Shown in pieces: positions 10,682 through 20,923 of a DNA stretch of 64,000 nucleotides. The stretch is from Opitutia bacterium UBA7350 (GTDB lineage: Bacteria; Verrucomicrobiota; Verrucomicrobiia; Opitutales; Coraliomargaritaceae): assembly GCA_949524905.1 (NCBI GenBank), contig CATINC010000005.1:1-64000 (forward strand). The letters run 5' to 3'. The first letter of the stretch is position 1, and every line of letters begins with the position of its first letter. The position numbers and the translations under genes were made by a program. A model generated the notes under the pieces. That model searched no databases, was not told the DNA's origin, and worked only from the letters and a program-made list of their open reading frames with translations.

Positions 10682-11137
10682 TTATTCGGGGTCTTGGTTG
10701 GCTATGCGACCCCCTTTAAAGCTCGTAGCAATGAAATCGATATTGCCGATTTCTTCGATGCCAAGATTTTGGGCCAGAGCATCCCGTAGATGTTCTTGAA
10801 GATTTGCTTCAATCGCCCGCATGGAAGCGTTGCTATCGAGTTGCAGGCGTACTTGTAAGTGTGGAATGTCTAGTTTGATTCGTATACTGACACGGGGTTT
10901 TTTGACGGATTCTATTTGATTGCAGGCAGATTGAACGAGATCCACAATCGCGGAGCGACTGACAATTACCTTGCCGCCTTCGGTGGTGTAAGCGACCACG
11001 CTTTGGGGGCGACAACCACAAAATAGGCGCATGAGAAAGAGGATAAATAGGATGGCGACCAAAGCACCGCCATACAGCTTCAGGGGCTCAATGTTAGCGG
11101 TGTAAGCTATCCAATTATCGAGGAGCGATTCCAGCAT
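10682..11137 (-). CDS. AmaP-like Asp23-family membrane-anchor protein
   Basis: 151 aa with one predicted membrane segment near residues 20-41 (LYGGALVAILFILFLMRLF), followed by a cytoplasmic alpha/beta region resembling the Asp23/AmaP fold. In Gram-positive bacteria AmaP-type proteins anchor Asp23 to the membrane. That role is inferred here from the membrane segment and from the soluble Asp23-family gene only 15 bases upstream. It is the fourth gene of accB-accC-asp23-amaP-like. The start ATG immediately precedes the short hydrophilic N-terminus. Confidence 0.7.
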   Translation of the reverse strand: MLESLLDNWIAYTANIEPLKLYGGALVAILFILFLMRLFCGCRPQSVVAYTTEGGKVIVSRSAIVDLVQSACNQIESVKKPRVSIRIKLDIPHLQVRLQLDSNASMRAIEANLQEHLRDALAQNLGIEEIGNIDFIATSFKGGRIANQDPE

Positions 11138-11152
11138 GGGATGTGGGCTGGT

Positions 11153-11602
11153 TTAGTCGGTGTGAGGTTGGCTCTCCCAGTCATTTTCTGCGGCAGCATC
11201 CGCTTCTTCTTGGGTGCGGACGCCGTCGATGATCACATTAACACGAGAAGTGTTCTTACTGGTCATGGTTTCAACCTGATCGGCAATGCGTTGCTGGGCT
11301 TGACCAGCAACGGAAGCCAGCTCTACGCCGAAGCGAAGAATAACACGAATTTCAATAATGTAATCGCCAACTTCGTCTTCGGTTACGCGGACGCCTCGTT
11401 CATCCCCTTTTTTGGAAAAGATTTCTGCGATTCCATCAACGAAACCACCGCCGACAGAAACAACGCCAGAGACCTCAAGTGCGGCCAGACGAACGATGTT
11501 GGCAACAACGCTGTGGTTGATGCGGATGTCCCCCAAAGAATTGTTTTCTTCCGAGACGGTGGGGATGTGTGCCTCGCTTGTAGAGTCAGATTGGTTTGTC
11601 AT
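11153..11602 (-). CDS. Asp23/Gls24 family protein (YqhY-like)
   Basis: 149 aa. The central region (about 24-125) matches the Asp23/DUF322 fold: [24 protein letters not shown], a GGGFVDGI loop, then [16 protein letters not shown] and VNVIIDGV strands. It starts 12 bases after the accC stop. In Bacillus subtilis the Asp23-family gene yqhY sits in the same place after accB-accC and affects acetyl-CoA carboxylase. The shared order therefore suggests a link with fatty acid precursor supply rather than a general alkaline-shock role. N- and C-termini are acidic and probably disordered. Confidence 0.85.
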   Translation of the reverse strand: MTNQSDSTSEAHIPTVSEENNSLGDIRINHSVVANIVRLAALEVSGVVSVGGGFVDGIAEIFSKKGDERGVRVTEDEVGDYIIEIRVILRFGVELASVAGQAQQRIADQVETMTSKNTSRVNVIIDGVRTQEEADAAAENDWESQPHTD

Positions 11603-11614
11603 TATGCTGAAAGG

Positions 11615-12994
<1,380 letters not shown>

Positions 12995-13012
12995 GCAGCG
13001 GGGTACTTTTGC

Positions 13013-13471
13013 TTATTTGCTTTTAACTTTAAAAAGAGGCTGGCCGAATTCGATGGAGTCACCGTTTTTGACCAGTATTTCTTTAATGATACCCTTGGTT
13101 TCGGCCTGAATCTCATTCATTACCTTCATTGCTTCAATGATACAGACTACGCTGTCTTCAGTGATTTTAGAATGGACGTCTACAAAGGCATCACTGTCTG
13201 GAGACGGTGATCGATAGAAGGTTCCCACCATGGGTGACTTGATGATGCTGATGCCGGGTTCTTCTGCCGTGGGAGCGGCTGAAGTATCAGCTTCAGCAGC
13301 AGGGGCAGCGGGAGCGGCCGGGGCAATGGGGGCGGCTTGTACGATCTGAGGCGTAACTTCGCCGTTTTTGCGGGAGAGTCTCAACTTGAAGCCCTCTTCT
13401 TCAAACTCAAACTCACTGAGTTCAGAGCGTTTCATTAAATCGATAACTTGTTTGATGATCTTAAGGTCCAA
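13013..13471 (-). CDS. accB: Acetyl-CoA carboxylase, biotin carboxyl carrier protein
   Basis: 152 aa with three parts: an N-terminal helix region (1-38) typical of BCCP, an Ala/Pro linker (about 47-68) and a biotinyl domain with EAMKVMNE (biotinylated K116). The start is TTG, not [16 protein letters not shown] is where BCCPs normally begin, and an AAAGGA Shine-Dalgarno sits 7 bases upstream. It is the first gene of accB-accC-asp23-amaP-like. A weak start codon on the carrier could limit its amount, but that is speculation. Confidence 0.96.
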   Translation of the reverse strand: MDLKIIKQVIDLMKRSELSEFEFEEEGFKLRLSRKNGEVTPQIVQAAPIAPAAPAAPAAEADTSAAPTAEEPGISIIKSPMVGTFYRSPSPDSDAFVDVHSKITEDSVVCIIEAMKVMNEIQAETKGIIKEILVKNGDSIEFGQPLFKVKSK

Positions 13472-13478
13472 GGTTGGT

Positions 13479-13484
13479 TCCTTT
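13479..13484 (-). promoter_or_regulatory. Ribosome binding site supporting the TTG start of accB
   Basis: AAAGGA on the minus strand, 7 bases before the TTG of accB. It decides this start: the next in-frame ATG (residue 13) would cut off the first helix of the BCCP. Confidence 0.7.
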
Positions 13485-13575
13485 CTTTACGGGTTAGGCT
13501 TGATAGAAATTTTCTGCTAAAAGCTGAATCATTTATAAGATTGTTTGTAAAGCGAGCTTTTAGGGTTTAAACATT

Positions 13576-14943
13576 TCAGTCATCGTTTTCTTTGATGGGT
13601 TTTCTGGTTTTTTTGAATCGTTTGCCAAAGAGTTCTGCCTCTGGGAAAAGGATACGAGCGGGTACCTTAAAGTGGTTGAGGGATTTTCGACAATGATTTT
13701 TAATCTTTCGTTTAAGTGCATTCAGGTCTGTACGTTCGTGGGGTACGATCTGTGCTGCAACATTCTGGCCGGTGATGGCGTTATCCTCGCCATAAACAAG
13801 GCAATCGGCAACCTCGGGTATTTCCAGTAGGATATTTTCTACCTCGGAGGGGGTGACTTTTTCGCCCCCAACATTGATGATGTCCTCTCGTCTACCAACA
13901 ATGGTGAGGTATCCGTCGTTCGATTCAAGCACACTGTCGCCAGTTTTAAACCAACCATCTTCGGTAAATTGCGACATTTCATGATTGAGATAGCCCAGAA
14001 TTTGATTGTCTGAGCGCAACCAAAGCTCACCGTCCACAATCTTATATTCTGTGTTTGGATCCTCTATTTTTATTTGAGTGCTGTCGGAGGCACGACTGAT
14101 CGTTTGAGAGATGCCGGTTTCGCTGGTTCCAAATGTTTGGATGAATTTTGTGTGGGGAAGCGTGTGCTTCAAGCGCTTTAGTAAGCTTTCTGGCATGGGT
14201 TCGGTGCCGTAAGTGACAAAACGCAGACTGCTGAGGTCGTGCGCTTCACATGCGCCGCTTAAGATTAATAAATTTAAAAAGGTTGGTGATGCCGGCAGTA
14301 GTTTTACGGCATGTGCTTGAATTGCGCGGGCTACCTTGTGAGGATTGCGAGACTCAGGAATGATGATCTTTGCTCCACTAGCAAGACCGTTGAAAAGCGT
14401 ATTGAGACCGCCGATGTGATCAAAAAGTAAGAAAATCAAAATGCTGAGTCGACGGGTACGTTTTTTTTCAAAGCTTTTCAAGAGGTGATTTGCGTCGTGG
14501 ACCATGGCCTTTGGTTTTCCGGTGCTGCCGCTGCTGAAAAGAATGAGTCCGGGGTGTTTTTGTTCCTGTAGCGATGCCACGAGCGAATGGGTTGGGTCGG
14601 CATTGGTGGTGGCCAAAATTTCCAGATTTTTACCACGGAGTGATACCTGCCATTTTAAATTAGCGGCTGAAATACGGGACGCTATCTCAGATGAAGAAAG
14701 TGCGGTGGCAGGCGCTACGATCACTCGCAAGTTGAAGAGGGCCAGAAGGGTTGCCACTGATTGTAGGGAGTAATCTGCTTTGAGAAGTACCAAATCCCCT
14801 TCACGGATATCGCTCTTTTCTAGTGTTTGCTCAATTTTTCTAATTTCACTCGCAAGATCACCGTAGCTGTGGGTTTGTTCCTGATGAATGAAACAGGGGC
14901 GATCCGCGAAGGATTCGATTCTATCGCTCAGCCATTGGGTCAT
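13576..14943 (-). CDS. AMP-binding acyl-CoA/acyl-ACP synthetase family protein
   Basis: 455 aa member of the ANL superfamily, short for the family. It has the adenylation P-loop SSGSTGKPK (137-145), FGTSETG, WFKTGD, and the hinge plus C-terminal GRREDIINVGGEKVTPSEVE. A late FKKTRKPIKE supplies the usual catalytic Lys region. Such enzymes adenylate a carboxylic acid and load it on CoA or a phosphopantetheine carrier. It lies 8 bases after an SDR gene and one gene after an acyl carrier protein, so loading that carrier is a reasonable inference. The shortness and neighbours argue against an ordinary long-chain fatty acyl-CoA ligase; resemblance to O-succinylbenzoate-CoA ligase is only at family level. 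Confidence 0.82.
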   Translation of the reverse strand: MTQWLSDRIESFADRPCFIHQEQTHSYGDLASEIRKIEQTLEKSDIREGDLVLLKADYSLQSVATLLALFNLRVIVAPATALSSSEIASRISAANLKWQVSLRGKNLEILATTNADPTHSLVASLQEQKHPGLILFSSGSTGKPKAMVHDANHLLKSFEKKRTRRLSILIFLLFDHIGGLNTLFNGLASGAKIIIPESRNPHKVARAIQAHAVKLLPASPTFLNLLILSGACEAHDLSSLRFVTYGTEPMPESLLKRLKHTLPHTKFIQTFGTSETGISQTISRASDSTQIKIEDPNTEYKIVDGELWLRSDNQILGYLNHEMSQFTEDGWFKTGDSVLESNDGYLTIVGRREDIINVGGEKVTPSEVENILLEIPEVADCLVYGEDNAITGQNVAAQIVPHERTDLNALKRKIKNHCRKSLNHFKVPARILFPEAELFGKRFKKTRKPIKENDD

Positions 14944-14951
14944 TTTTTGAG

Positions 14952-15650
14952 CTAGGCAATGCCGCCAAGGTAGAGGGTTTGGCCGGTGATAAAGGCACTT
15001 TTTTCATCGAGGAAAAAATCGACGCAATGGAGGACGTCTTGGGTCGTTCCGATGCGTTTTATAGCTTGTTTTTGAATAAGGGCTTCAATCTTTTCTGGAG
15101 GGACGGTGCGGGTAAGGTCGGTATCGATGGGCGTAGGGCCGATAGCATTTACGGTGATACCCATAGACCCTAGCTCTTTAGCTGCGGTTCGGGTTAAGGA
15201 CTCAAGCGCTGCTTTGCTGGCAGCATAAATAGCTTCGCCCTCTAAATTTAGCGGAGTTGCTACACTGGTGAGGTTAATGATACGCCCTCTTTTTTTTCGG
15301 CTCATTTGTTTGGCGCACTCACGCATACATATAAAGCTTCCGGTTAGGTTCGTTTCAAAAACCGAGCGACAGGTTTCGGTCGGCGTGAGTAAAAAATGAT
15401 TCATGGCGGCAATGCCGGCATTATTGATGAGGGCATCGATCGATCCGAGCTCGCGCTTGATTGTGCGAACCATTACAAGCACGGCATCTTCGTCGGTAAC
15501 ATCAAGAGAGAAGTGGCGGTAATTTTTAGATTGGATGTTTGTTTTGCCTCGGCTGCATCCAGCGACGCGCCATCCCTTATTGAGGAGATGTTTTGCAAGT
15601 GCGTGGCCAATGCCCCTCCTGGTGCCAGTAATGAGTGCAATCGGGCTCAT
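14952..15650 (-). CDS. Short-chain dehydrogenase/reductase, FabG-like
   Basis: 232 aa classical SDR. It has the cofactor loop TGTRRGIG (8-15), NNAG (77-79 region), and catalytic S129, Y142, K146 in YAASK. R11 and R12 in the glycine loop and C32-S33-R34 after strand 2 favour NADPH. FabG-type enzymes reduce 3-oxoacyl-ACP to 3-hydroxyacyl-ACP. Its ATG overlaps the stop of the ACP gene (ATGA) and the AMP ligase follows 8 bases later, so the three are probably made together. That supports reduction of an acyl group on the carrier. A sugar or free keto substrate cannot be excluded. Confidence 0.85.
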   Translation of the reverse strand: MSPIALITGTRRGIGHALAKHLLNKGWRVAGCSRGKTNIQSKNYRHFSLDVTDEDAVLVMVRTIKRELGSIDALINNAGIAAMNHFLLTPTETCRSVFETNLTGSFICMRECAKQMSRKKRGRIINLTSVATPLNLEGEAIYAASKAALESLTRTAAKELGSMGITVNAIGPTPIDTDLTRTVPPEKIEALIQKQAIKRIGTTQDVLHCVDFFLDEKSAFITGQTLYLGGIA

Positions 15651-15958
15651 TTTTTATCTATTTCTGCTAACAGTTCCATGATGTAGTCGATGCAAGAAGC
15701 GGCGCGTCGAAAGGGAGAATGTGTCCGGCTCATGGCGCTCTGGTTAGCAAGCGTTATGTCGATTTTAAATGCTTCTGAAAGTCTTTCTTCGATATCAGCG
15801 ATCAAGTTAACCAGTCCCATGCTATCGAGGCTACTGCGGGCGCCAAAGAGGCGAGTGGATTCGTCGCCAGCTATAAGATCAGGTTTTTCAAGATCTTCTC
15901 CTAGTTCATGAATAGAATTTATGACAAGATCGGCGATTTGTTTTCTATCGAGTGGCAT
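15647..15958 (-). CDS. Acyl carrier protein (phosphopantetheine attachment site), first of three
   Basis: 103 aa acidic helical protein. The attachment motif is LDSMGLV with Ser46, inside the helix-2 context SSLDSMGLVNLIADIEE. It is longer than a housekeeping ACP (about 78 aa), with an insert NQSAMSRTHSPFRRAAS after helix 2. It heads the minus-strand trio ACP-SDR-AMP ligase. The 172 bases between it and the divergent KAS III gene should hold both promoters. It is unlikely to be the fatty-acid-synthesis ACP, because it is not near fabD/fabF and its sequence is divergent. Confidence 0.85.
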   Translation of the reverse strand: MPLDRKQIADLVINSIHELGEDLEKPDLIAGDESTRLFGARSSLDSMGLVNLIADIEERLSEAFKIDITLANQSAMSRTHSPFRRAASCIDYIMELLAEIDKK

Positions 15959-16130
15959 AAAGTAGTTTTTTCGAAAAGAGAATCTGCAAGCGGTACATCC
16001 TTGGTTTGTTTCTAATTAATACAAAGTAAATTAGGTCTGTAGCAAGAAGGAATAGAGGCTTAGGGGTGCTGTTATCTTAGGAAGAAAGAGCTTCCACTTT
16101 GACCTTTGGTTCGGCAATATCATTTTTGTT

Positions 16131-17207
16131 ATGGCAAAAAGTAAAATAGAGGGTGCTTGCATTAGTGGTGTGGTAACCTGCGTTCCAACTCATGAAAAAT
16201 GCATCGATGATGAGGTTGAGCTTTTTGGTGGAAATGAAAAACTGATTGCTCGCTTGAAAAAAACAATCGGTTTAGACCGTCGCAGAGTCGTTCAAAGAGG
16301 GTTAACTACGCTGGATTTATGTGCAACCGCAGCAGTGGAATTATTTAAAGCTACCTCAATCGATCCGTCTTCGATTGATGGGATGCTTTTTGTGACTCAG
16401 ACGGCAGATTATCCACAGCCTTGTAATGCCGCTGTTTTGCATGGTCGCTTGGGCTTATCCCAGGATTGTGCTGCGATGGATGTTAATCTTGGTTGTTCTG
16501 GTTATGTGTATGGGCTATGGATGGCGCACATGATGCTGAGTACTGGGAGCTGTAGCCGGGTGCTTTTGTTGGCGGGGGATACCCTTAGCCAAATTGTGCA
16601 TCCGGGTGATCGTTCAGTTGCGCCGCTTTTTGGTGATGGTGGTAGTGCAACTTTGCTAGAGTCCAAGGCAGATGCATTTGCTTGGTTTAATTTGCAAACA
16701 AATGGTAGTGGATATAAGAAATTGATTGTGCCTGCTGGAGGAATGCGAGTTCCCTCGGGGTCGAGTACAAGAGAGTTAATCATTGATGAAGCCGGAAATG
16801 CACGCAGTCAGGAGGATTTGTTTATGGATGGCTCCGAGATATTTAATTTTTCTATCACGGAAGCACCCGAGAGCGTGAAGCGTTTATTGGGCTTTGCGGG
16901 TTATGATGCAGGAGAAATTGATTATTTTGTATTTCATCAAGCAAATCGTTACCTTTTAGAGAATATAGCCAAGCGCCTTAAATTGGACTTTGAGCGAGTG
17001 CCGATGCAATCTGTTGGGCAATTTGGTAACCTGAGTAGTGCATCTATCCCTTGTGCGATGTGCTATGAATTAGGCGAAGTGCTTAAGAGTAGCGGCTCAC
17101 AAAAATTGCTCTTATGTGGTTTTGGGGTAGGGTTGTCATGGGGGAGTGCGTTACTTGAAACGGGTAATCTGCAAGTGTGTAAACTAGTAGAGTTTCAGTC
17201 TATGTGA
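16131..17207 (+). CDS. 3-oxoacyl-ACP synthase III family (FabH-like)
   Basis: 358 aa thiolase-fold condensing enzyme. The catalytic triad is visible: C122 (LGCSGYVYG), H269 ([13 protein letters not shown]) and N300 (FGNLSSAS). Length and motif spacing fit the KAS III group, which condenses an acyl-CoA or acyl-ACP starter with malonyl-ACP. Here it is coupled with its own ACP (GTGA overlap) and a NeuD-type acyltransferase, in a plus-strand trio divergent from ACP-SDR-AMP ligase. A dedicated short acyl chain, not bulk fatty acid synthesis, is inferred. Similar gene sets are found in polysaccharide and flagellin-glycan loci. Codon use is AT-richer than in the metabolic genes nearby. Confidence 0.88.
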   Translation: MAKSKIEGACISGVVTCVPTHEKCIDDEVELFGGNEKLIARLKKTIGLDRRRVVQRGLTTLDLCATAAVELFKATSIDPSSIDGMLFVTQTADYPQPCNAAVLHGRLGLSQDCAAMDVNLGCSGYVYGLWMAHMMLSTGSCSRVLLLAGDTLSQIVHPGDRSVAPLFGDGGSATLLESKADAFAWFNLQTNGSGYKKLIVPAGGMRVPSGSSTRELIIDEAGNARSQEDLFMDGSEIFNFSITEAPESVKRLLGFAGYDAGEIDYFVFHQANRYLLENIAKRLKLDFERVPMQSVGQFGNLSSASIPCAMCYELGEVLKSSGSQKLLLCGFGVGLSWGSALLETGNLQVCKLVEFQSM

Positions 17208-17488
17208 ATAAAACTTGTGCCGCATGGGAAACTTTCAAAAATCAATCGAAAATGAGTCTTAATCGTTTAATCAATGTTTTTGAGGATTCACTGGATGAGA
17301 TCCCTGGGGATTTCTTGAACGGTGCTACCGAGTATAAAAAACTGAAGACTTGGGATTCTCTGGGTGTGTTGATGGTAATTGATGGCGTTGAGATGGAATT
17401 CGGGGTTTTACTACGTAAGCAAGACTTTGATTCCATGCCTACTTTGGCAGAACTGTATGAAGAAATAAGGCATAAAAGAGGTCACTAG
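17204..17488 (+). CDS. Acyl carrier protein, second of three
   Basis: 94 aa with the attachment site TWDSLGVL (Ser52). The longest frame starts with a GTG overlapping the KAS III stop (GTGA). An in-frame ATG at 17252 would give a 78 aa protein beginning [12 protein letters not shown], exactly at ACP helix 1. Neither start has a Shine-Dalgarno, so the first 16 residues are uncertain. The NeuD-like gene begins on the base after its stop codon. It is distinct in sequence from the ACP at 15.8 kb, so the two arms of the island each have a carrier. Confidence 0.83.
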   Translation: MNKTCAAWETFKNQSKMSLNRLINVFEDSLDEIPGDFLNGATEYKKLKTWDSLGVLMVIDGVEMEFGVLLRKQDFDSMPTLAELYEEIRHKRGH

Positions 17489-18121
17489 ATGAAGCATTTA
17501 TATATTGTTGGAGCGGGAGGTTTTGGTCGCGAAGTTTTTAATTGGCTGGAAGATTTAGATGCCAATGGAAAAGAATGGGAAGTGATGGGTTTTTTGGATG
17601 ATGATTTGGCGGCTTTAAAAGACTTTGATTATCCAAAATCTGTAGTTGGTAGCATTAAGGATCATCAACCTAGGCCCAAGGAGGTGTATGTCTGTGGCAT
17701 CGGTTCCCATGATCATAAGCGAGTTCTTTGTGAGGCTTTAAAGGCAAAAGGCGCAAAATTTATAAGCATAGTTCACCCATCTGTGAGAATAGGTCGTAAT
17801 GTTAAACTTGGTGATGGGGTGGTGCTTTGCCCTGGAGTCACGCTTACCTGTGATATTGAGGTTGGTGCCATGAGCATGATCAATTGCCACACGAGTGTTG
17901 GTCATGATGCAAAGATTGGCGATTGGGTCACTATCAGTGCGAACTGCGATTTGACGGGTTGCACTGAAGTCAGCGAGGGTGCTTTTTTTGGCTCGGGATC
18001 TCGTGTGATTCCTGGCAAGAAGGTAGGAGCCGCATCGATTGTTGGAGCCGGTTCTGTGGTGATACGCGATGTACCAAAAGGCGTAAGTGTTTTTGGAAAT
18101 CCAGCTCGTATTTTTAATTAA
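17489..18121 (+). CDS. NeuD/PglD-like sugar O- or N-acyltransferase
   Basis: 210 aa. The N-terminal Rossmann-like part starts LYIVGAGGFGREVFNWLED, the hallmark of the PglD/NeuD group. Residues about 95-205 are a left-handed beta-helix of hexapeptide repeats (IGRNVKLGDGV, IGDWVTISANC, VGAASIVGAGSVV) ending VFGNPARIF. Family members transfer acetyl or other acyl groups to UDP-sugars or sialic acids. The ATG directly follows the ACP stop (TAGATG), indicating co-translation. Placement behind KAS III and ACP suggests that the acyl group may come from the local carrier; that is inference. Confidence 0.87.
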   Translation: MKHLYIVGAGGFGREVFNWLEDLDANGKEWEVMGFLDDDLAALKDFDYPKSVVGSIKDHQPRPKEVYVCGIGSHDHKRVLCEALKAKGAKFISIVHPSVRIGRNVKLGDGVVLCPGVTLTCDIEVGAMSMINCHTSVGHDAKIGDWVTISANCDLTGCTEVSEGAFFGSGSRVIPGKKVGAASIVGAGSVVIRDVPKGVSVFGNPARIFN

Positions 18122-18137
18122 GAAAGCTCATATCTCC

Positions 18138-18824
18138 TCAGCTAGTTTTCTTTTGCATATTTAAGTCAAGCATCGCATCAGTGATGTCATTGAAGCCTTT
18201 AAGTTGGGATAATATTTCGATATCTTTGTTGCTGGAAAGGCGTACAAAAAACTGTTCTTTTCTTTGGTTGAGACCATGTTTTTGAATGTCCTTCAGGGCA
18301 TTGAGATAATAGCTGTGTTTTTTCTGTTTGTAGGCGTTGGCTTTCCCTCCAACAAGATGCCAGAAATAGACTTTTTGGGTCGTACCATTTTTTTCGTAAA
18401 CACCAAATTCAGCAGGCTCAAATTCCTGGTTTTTTGTTTTAAAAGGGATGCTGTATTTGCGGTCACAGCGGGTCCAGCCATTGATAATCCAGCAGGTATC
18501 AGGCGTATGGGAACCTGCCCAGCGATAGGATGCTTTACCCGGTTTCCAATAGGCGACGTAAACACCAATTAAGGTATCACCGCGGCGATAGCTTCGGAAG
18601 ATGGCATCATCGAAATTCAAAAAATTACTGACTCGGGCGCTAGCCTCTGGGGATTTCGCCATATCGTGGTCAGTTATTTCCCATCCCGGCATTTTATTCG
18701 GCAGGATGTCAGCTAAAGATTGTCCAAGGCTCGCTTCTGGGGGAGGCACGAAAGCAAAATAGGCGCGCAATCCAAAAACAGCAAGCAAGGCTAATGCCAG
18801 AAAAATGAGACACATTTTTTTCAT
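18138..18824 (-). CDS. EpsI family (DUF3485) exosortase-associated protein
   Basis: 228 aa. One N-terminal membrane segment (about 4-26) is followed by a periplasmic domain. It has the DUF3485 pattern MPGWEI, VYVAYW (about 88-93), SHTPDTCW with C111, and then NGW and WHLVGG. EpsI proteins occur fused to or beside exosortases in exopolysaccharide and PEP-CTERM loci. No exosortase gene is in this window, so the protein stands alone here. It lies convergent to the acyl-island plus arm and divergent from the O-antigen-ligase-like gene, a position that fits surface polysaccharide work. Molecular role of EpsI is not established. Confidence 0.78.
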   Translation of the reverse strand: MKKMCLIFLALALLAVFGLRAYFAFVPPPEASLGQSLADILPNKMPGWEITDHDMAKSPEASARVSNFLNFDDAIFRSYRRGDTLIGVYVAYWKPGKASYRWAGSHTPDTCWIINGWTRCDRKYSIPFKTKNQEFEPAEFGVYEKNGTTQKVYFWHLVGGKANAYKQKKHSYYLNALKDIQKHGLNQRKEQFFVRLSSNKDIEILSQLKGFNDITDAMLDLNMQKKTS

Positions 18825-18955
18825 GGTGTGGTATGCTAGGATTTCGCCTCAAGAAGTCAATGCAAGTTAGTCTAGTCCCCTTAATTTAGGATGGGGTTTT
18901 TCGCTTTATTTTTGGTTGTCATTTTTAGTAAAATACAGCAACACTTCAGGTATTA

Positions 18956-20923
18956 ATGAGTTCTAAAAAAACTTTGCCGAGTAGCAAGAATCCTTTGAAA
19001 ATTGAATTTTTTGGAGAGGTAACGCTAAGTAACTTTCTAGATTGGGTAGTAACGATTCTGCTTTGTGTAATTCTTATTACGTTTGGCTTAAGCTACGGGG
19101 GGAGTCATGTAGAGTTACAGGTTTACTACCTGCCACTTTTTGCTTTGGTGCTTTTTTTTCATGGGTTGTGTTTGGTGAGCGCAGATAAGCAAGTGCTACG
19201 GATCAACGCTGTGCCTATGCTATTTGTTCCGTTCCTATTATGGGTTTTCTTAAGCACGCTTTTTATGAGCCCTACGCCTTTAGTTGGTTGGCAGGAATTC
19301 ATTTTTGCTCTGGAGGCCTTTATCTTTTTTTGGATTGCCACCAATAACTTGAAGAAGCGGGTGCATTTTTCGATGTTATTGGTGAGTGCTATATTTCCTG
19401 TCATTATTGCACTTTTGATCGCATTTTATCAGTTCTTTCAGCAACCAAGCTATGTGTTTGGGTTTTTCCAAAACCATACGGTATCTCTACATCCCGAAGT
19501 GCTCGGCCGAGCGACAGGAGTATTTGCCGATCCAGAAAGTTTGGCCATATTATTTTTAATGGTTCTGCCGTGGGCTTTTTTGGTAACGGTAGTGCCACGA
19601 TTGCCTGGGGTTCTTCGGGTATTAGGATTTTATATCTTAATTGCGCTTTTTGTAGGCTTGATTTTGAGTCAGACCTTTTGGGCTTTATTGGTTGCCCTGG
19701 TGGGTTGTCTCACTGCGGCGATGTTATGCTTTGAAACGCCAAAAAGTCGATGTCGTGCTTCATTTTACAGCGTCCTTGTGGCGGGCATGCTGGTATTTTT
19801 ATTTGTCACTCAATTTGGGCGAATCGGTAAAAATTTTGACCAAGCATTAATGACTGCTGGAGAAGGAGGACGCTTATACATTTGGGAACAGACTTTGGGG
19901 ATTATCTTAAATAATCCCTTATTTGGAAGTGGGGCAGGTAGCTTTGTGCAAGAATATGAGCAGGCAGATAAGATAGGGGGTGCCTATTTTGTGGAATCAC
20001 CGGCAAGTGATTTGCTCCTGCTGTGGGTGGAATATGGATTGGTCGGCTTGATTTTACTTTTAGGGCCCATCTTTATTTTAATCAGTCGTGCTTTCGAGCG
20101 GTGGTACGTGGAAAAAAATCGCGTTATATTAAATTTTTCTAATAAAAAAGTGATGCCATCGCAGCGTTTCTTTTTAACGATTGCTCTTGGTGGTGTGTTT
20201 GCCTCATTAGAATGTTTTGTTTTATCGCGGATTTGGGCAACACCGCTACTATTATTATACAATGCCATTTTTCTTTCAATTCTAGTAAAATCTACCAAAG
20301 GCTCTTTTGTTGAAATTAAGAAATCAGCTTTAAGTCTGCCATTGACCATGGGTGTTTTTGCTTTTGCTGGGGTATTTTTGATTTTCTTCTTCAATCCCCT
20401 TGTTCGATCAGCAGGACTAACGTATGATGCCATTGATAGGGTAAATTTAAGTTTAAACGATCGTTTAGATTCATCGATGGTGATGGATGATCATGATTTC
20501 CTAAGGAAGGATCTCCTTGAGGCAATCGAGCTATACCCTAAGAATACCGCAGCTTTGTTGAGCCTGTGCGCCTTACAGTTGCAAAAATATAACAGGAAGC
20601 CCTCTGAGCACGTAGCAATTGGTGAAGAAGCGGCTCACTATGCCTTAAATGCGATAGAATCGAGTCCAGATAATTGGCGAGGGTGGTCCTATCTTGGAAT
20701 GGCTGAGTCGATGAAGGGCAACTACAAAGAAGCGGAAAGCGCTTTTCTTGCGGCGATAAAGCGATCGCCTAATAATGGGAACACCTTATATTATTATGCA
20801 GCTTTTTTAGCGCAATTACCAGAACGTCAAAGCGAAGCACTTAAAATGGCTGAGCGATCTTTATTTGTCTATCCTACCAACGTTGCCGCTTTGCGTTTAA
20901 AGCAAAAATTACTAATTAAATAA
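18956..20923 (+). CDS. O-antigen ligase/polymerase family membrane protein with C-terminal TPR
   Basis: 655 aa. Roughly residues 30-500 hold about a dozen membrane helices with the long loop typical of Wzy_C/WaaL proteins. This includes the LYIWEQTLGIILNNPLFGSG region, close to the conserved GxG loop of O-antigen ligases. Residues about 530-655 are soluble and look like tetratricopeptide repeats (AIESSPDNWRGWSYLGMAES, then AIKRSPNNGNTLYYYAAFLA). Such proteins polymerise or attach polysaccharide units on the periplasmic side. Its stop shares a base with the next ATG (TAATG), so it is probably coupled with the FecR-like protein. A short T-rich leader precedes it. Confidence 0.85.
   Translation: MSSKKTLPSSKNPLKIEFFGEVTLSNFLDWVVTILLCVILITFGLSYGGSHVELQVYYLPLFALVLFFHGLCLVSADKQVLRINAVPMLFVPFLLWVFLSTLFMSPTPLVGWQEFIFALEAFIFFWIATNNLKKRVHFSMLLVSAIFPVIIALLIAFYQFFQQPSYVFGFFQNHTVSLHPEVLGRATGVFADPESLAILFLMVLPWAFLVTVVPRLPGVLRVLGFYILIALFVGLILSQTFWALLVALVGCLTAAMLCFETPKSRCRASFYSVLVAGMLVFLFVTQFGRIGKNFDQALMTAGEGGRLYIWEQTLGIILNNPLFGSGAGSFVQEYEQADKIGGAYFVESPASDLLLLWVEYGLVGLILLLGPIFILISRAFERWYVEKNRVILNFSNKKVMPSQRFFLTIALGGVFASLECFVLSRIWATPLLLLYNAIFLSILVKSTKGSFVEIKKSALSLPLTMGVFAFAGVFLIFFFNPLVRSAGLTYDAIDRVNLSLNDRLDSSMVMDDHDFLRKDLLEAIELYPKNTAALLSLCALQLQKYNRKPSEHVAIGEEAAHYALNAIESSPDNWRGWSYLGMAESMKGNYKEAESAFLAAIKRSPNNGNTLYYYAAFLAQLPERQSEALKMAERSLFVYPTNVAALRLKQKLLIK

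Noticed and set aside
18956-20923. Exosortase candidate for the EpsI-like gene
   Set aside because: No exosortase catalytic motif (Cys, Arg, His in the expected helices) is seen; the loop and TPR point to an O-antigen ligase/polymerase.
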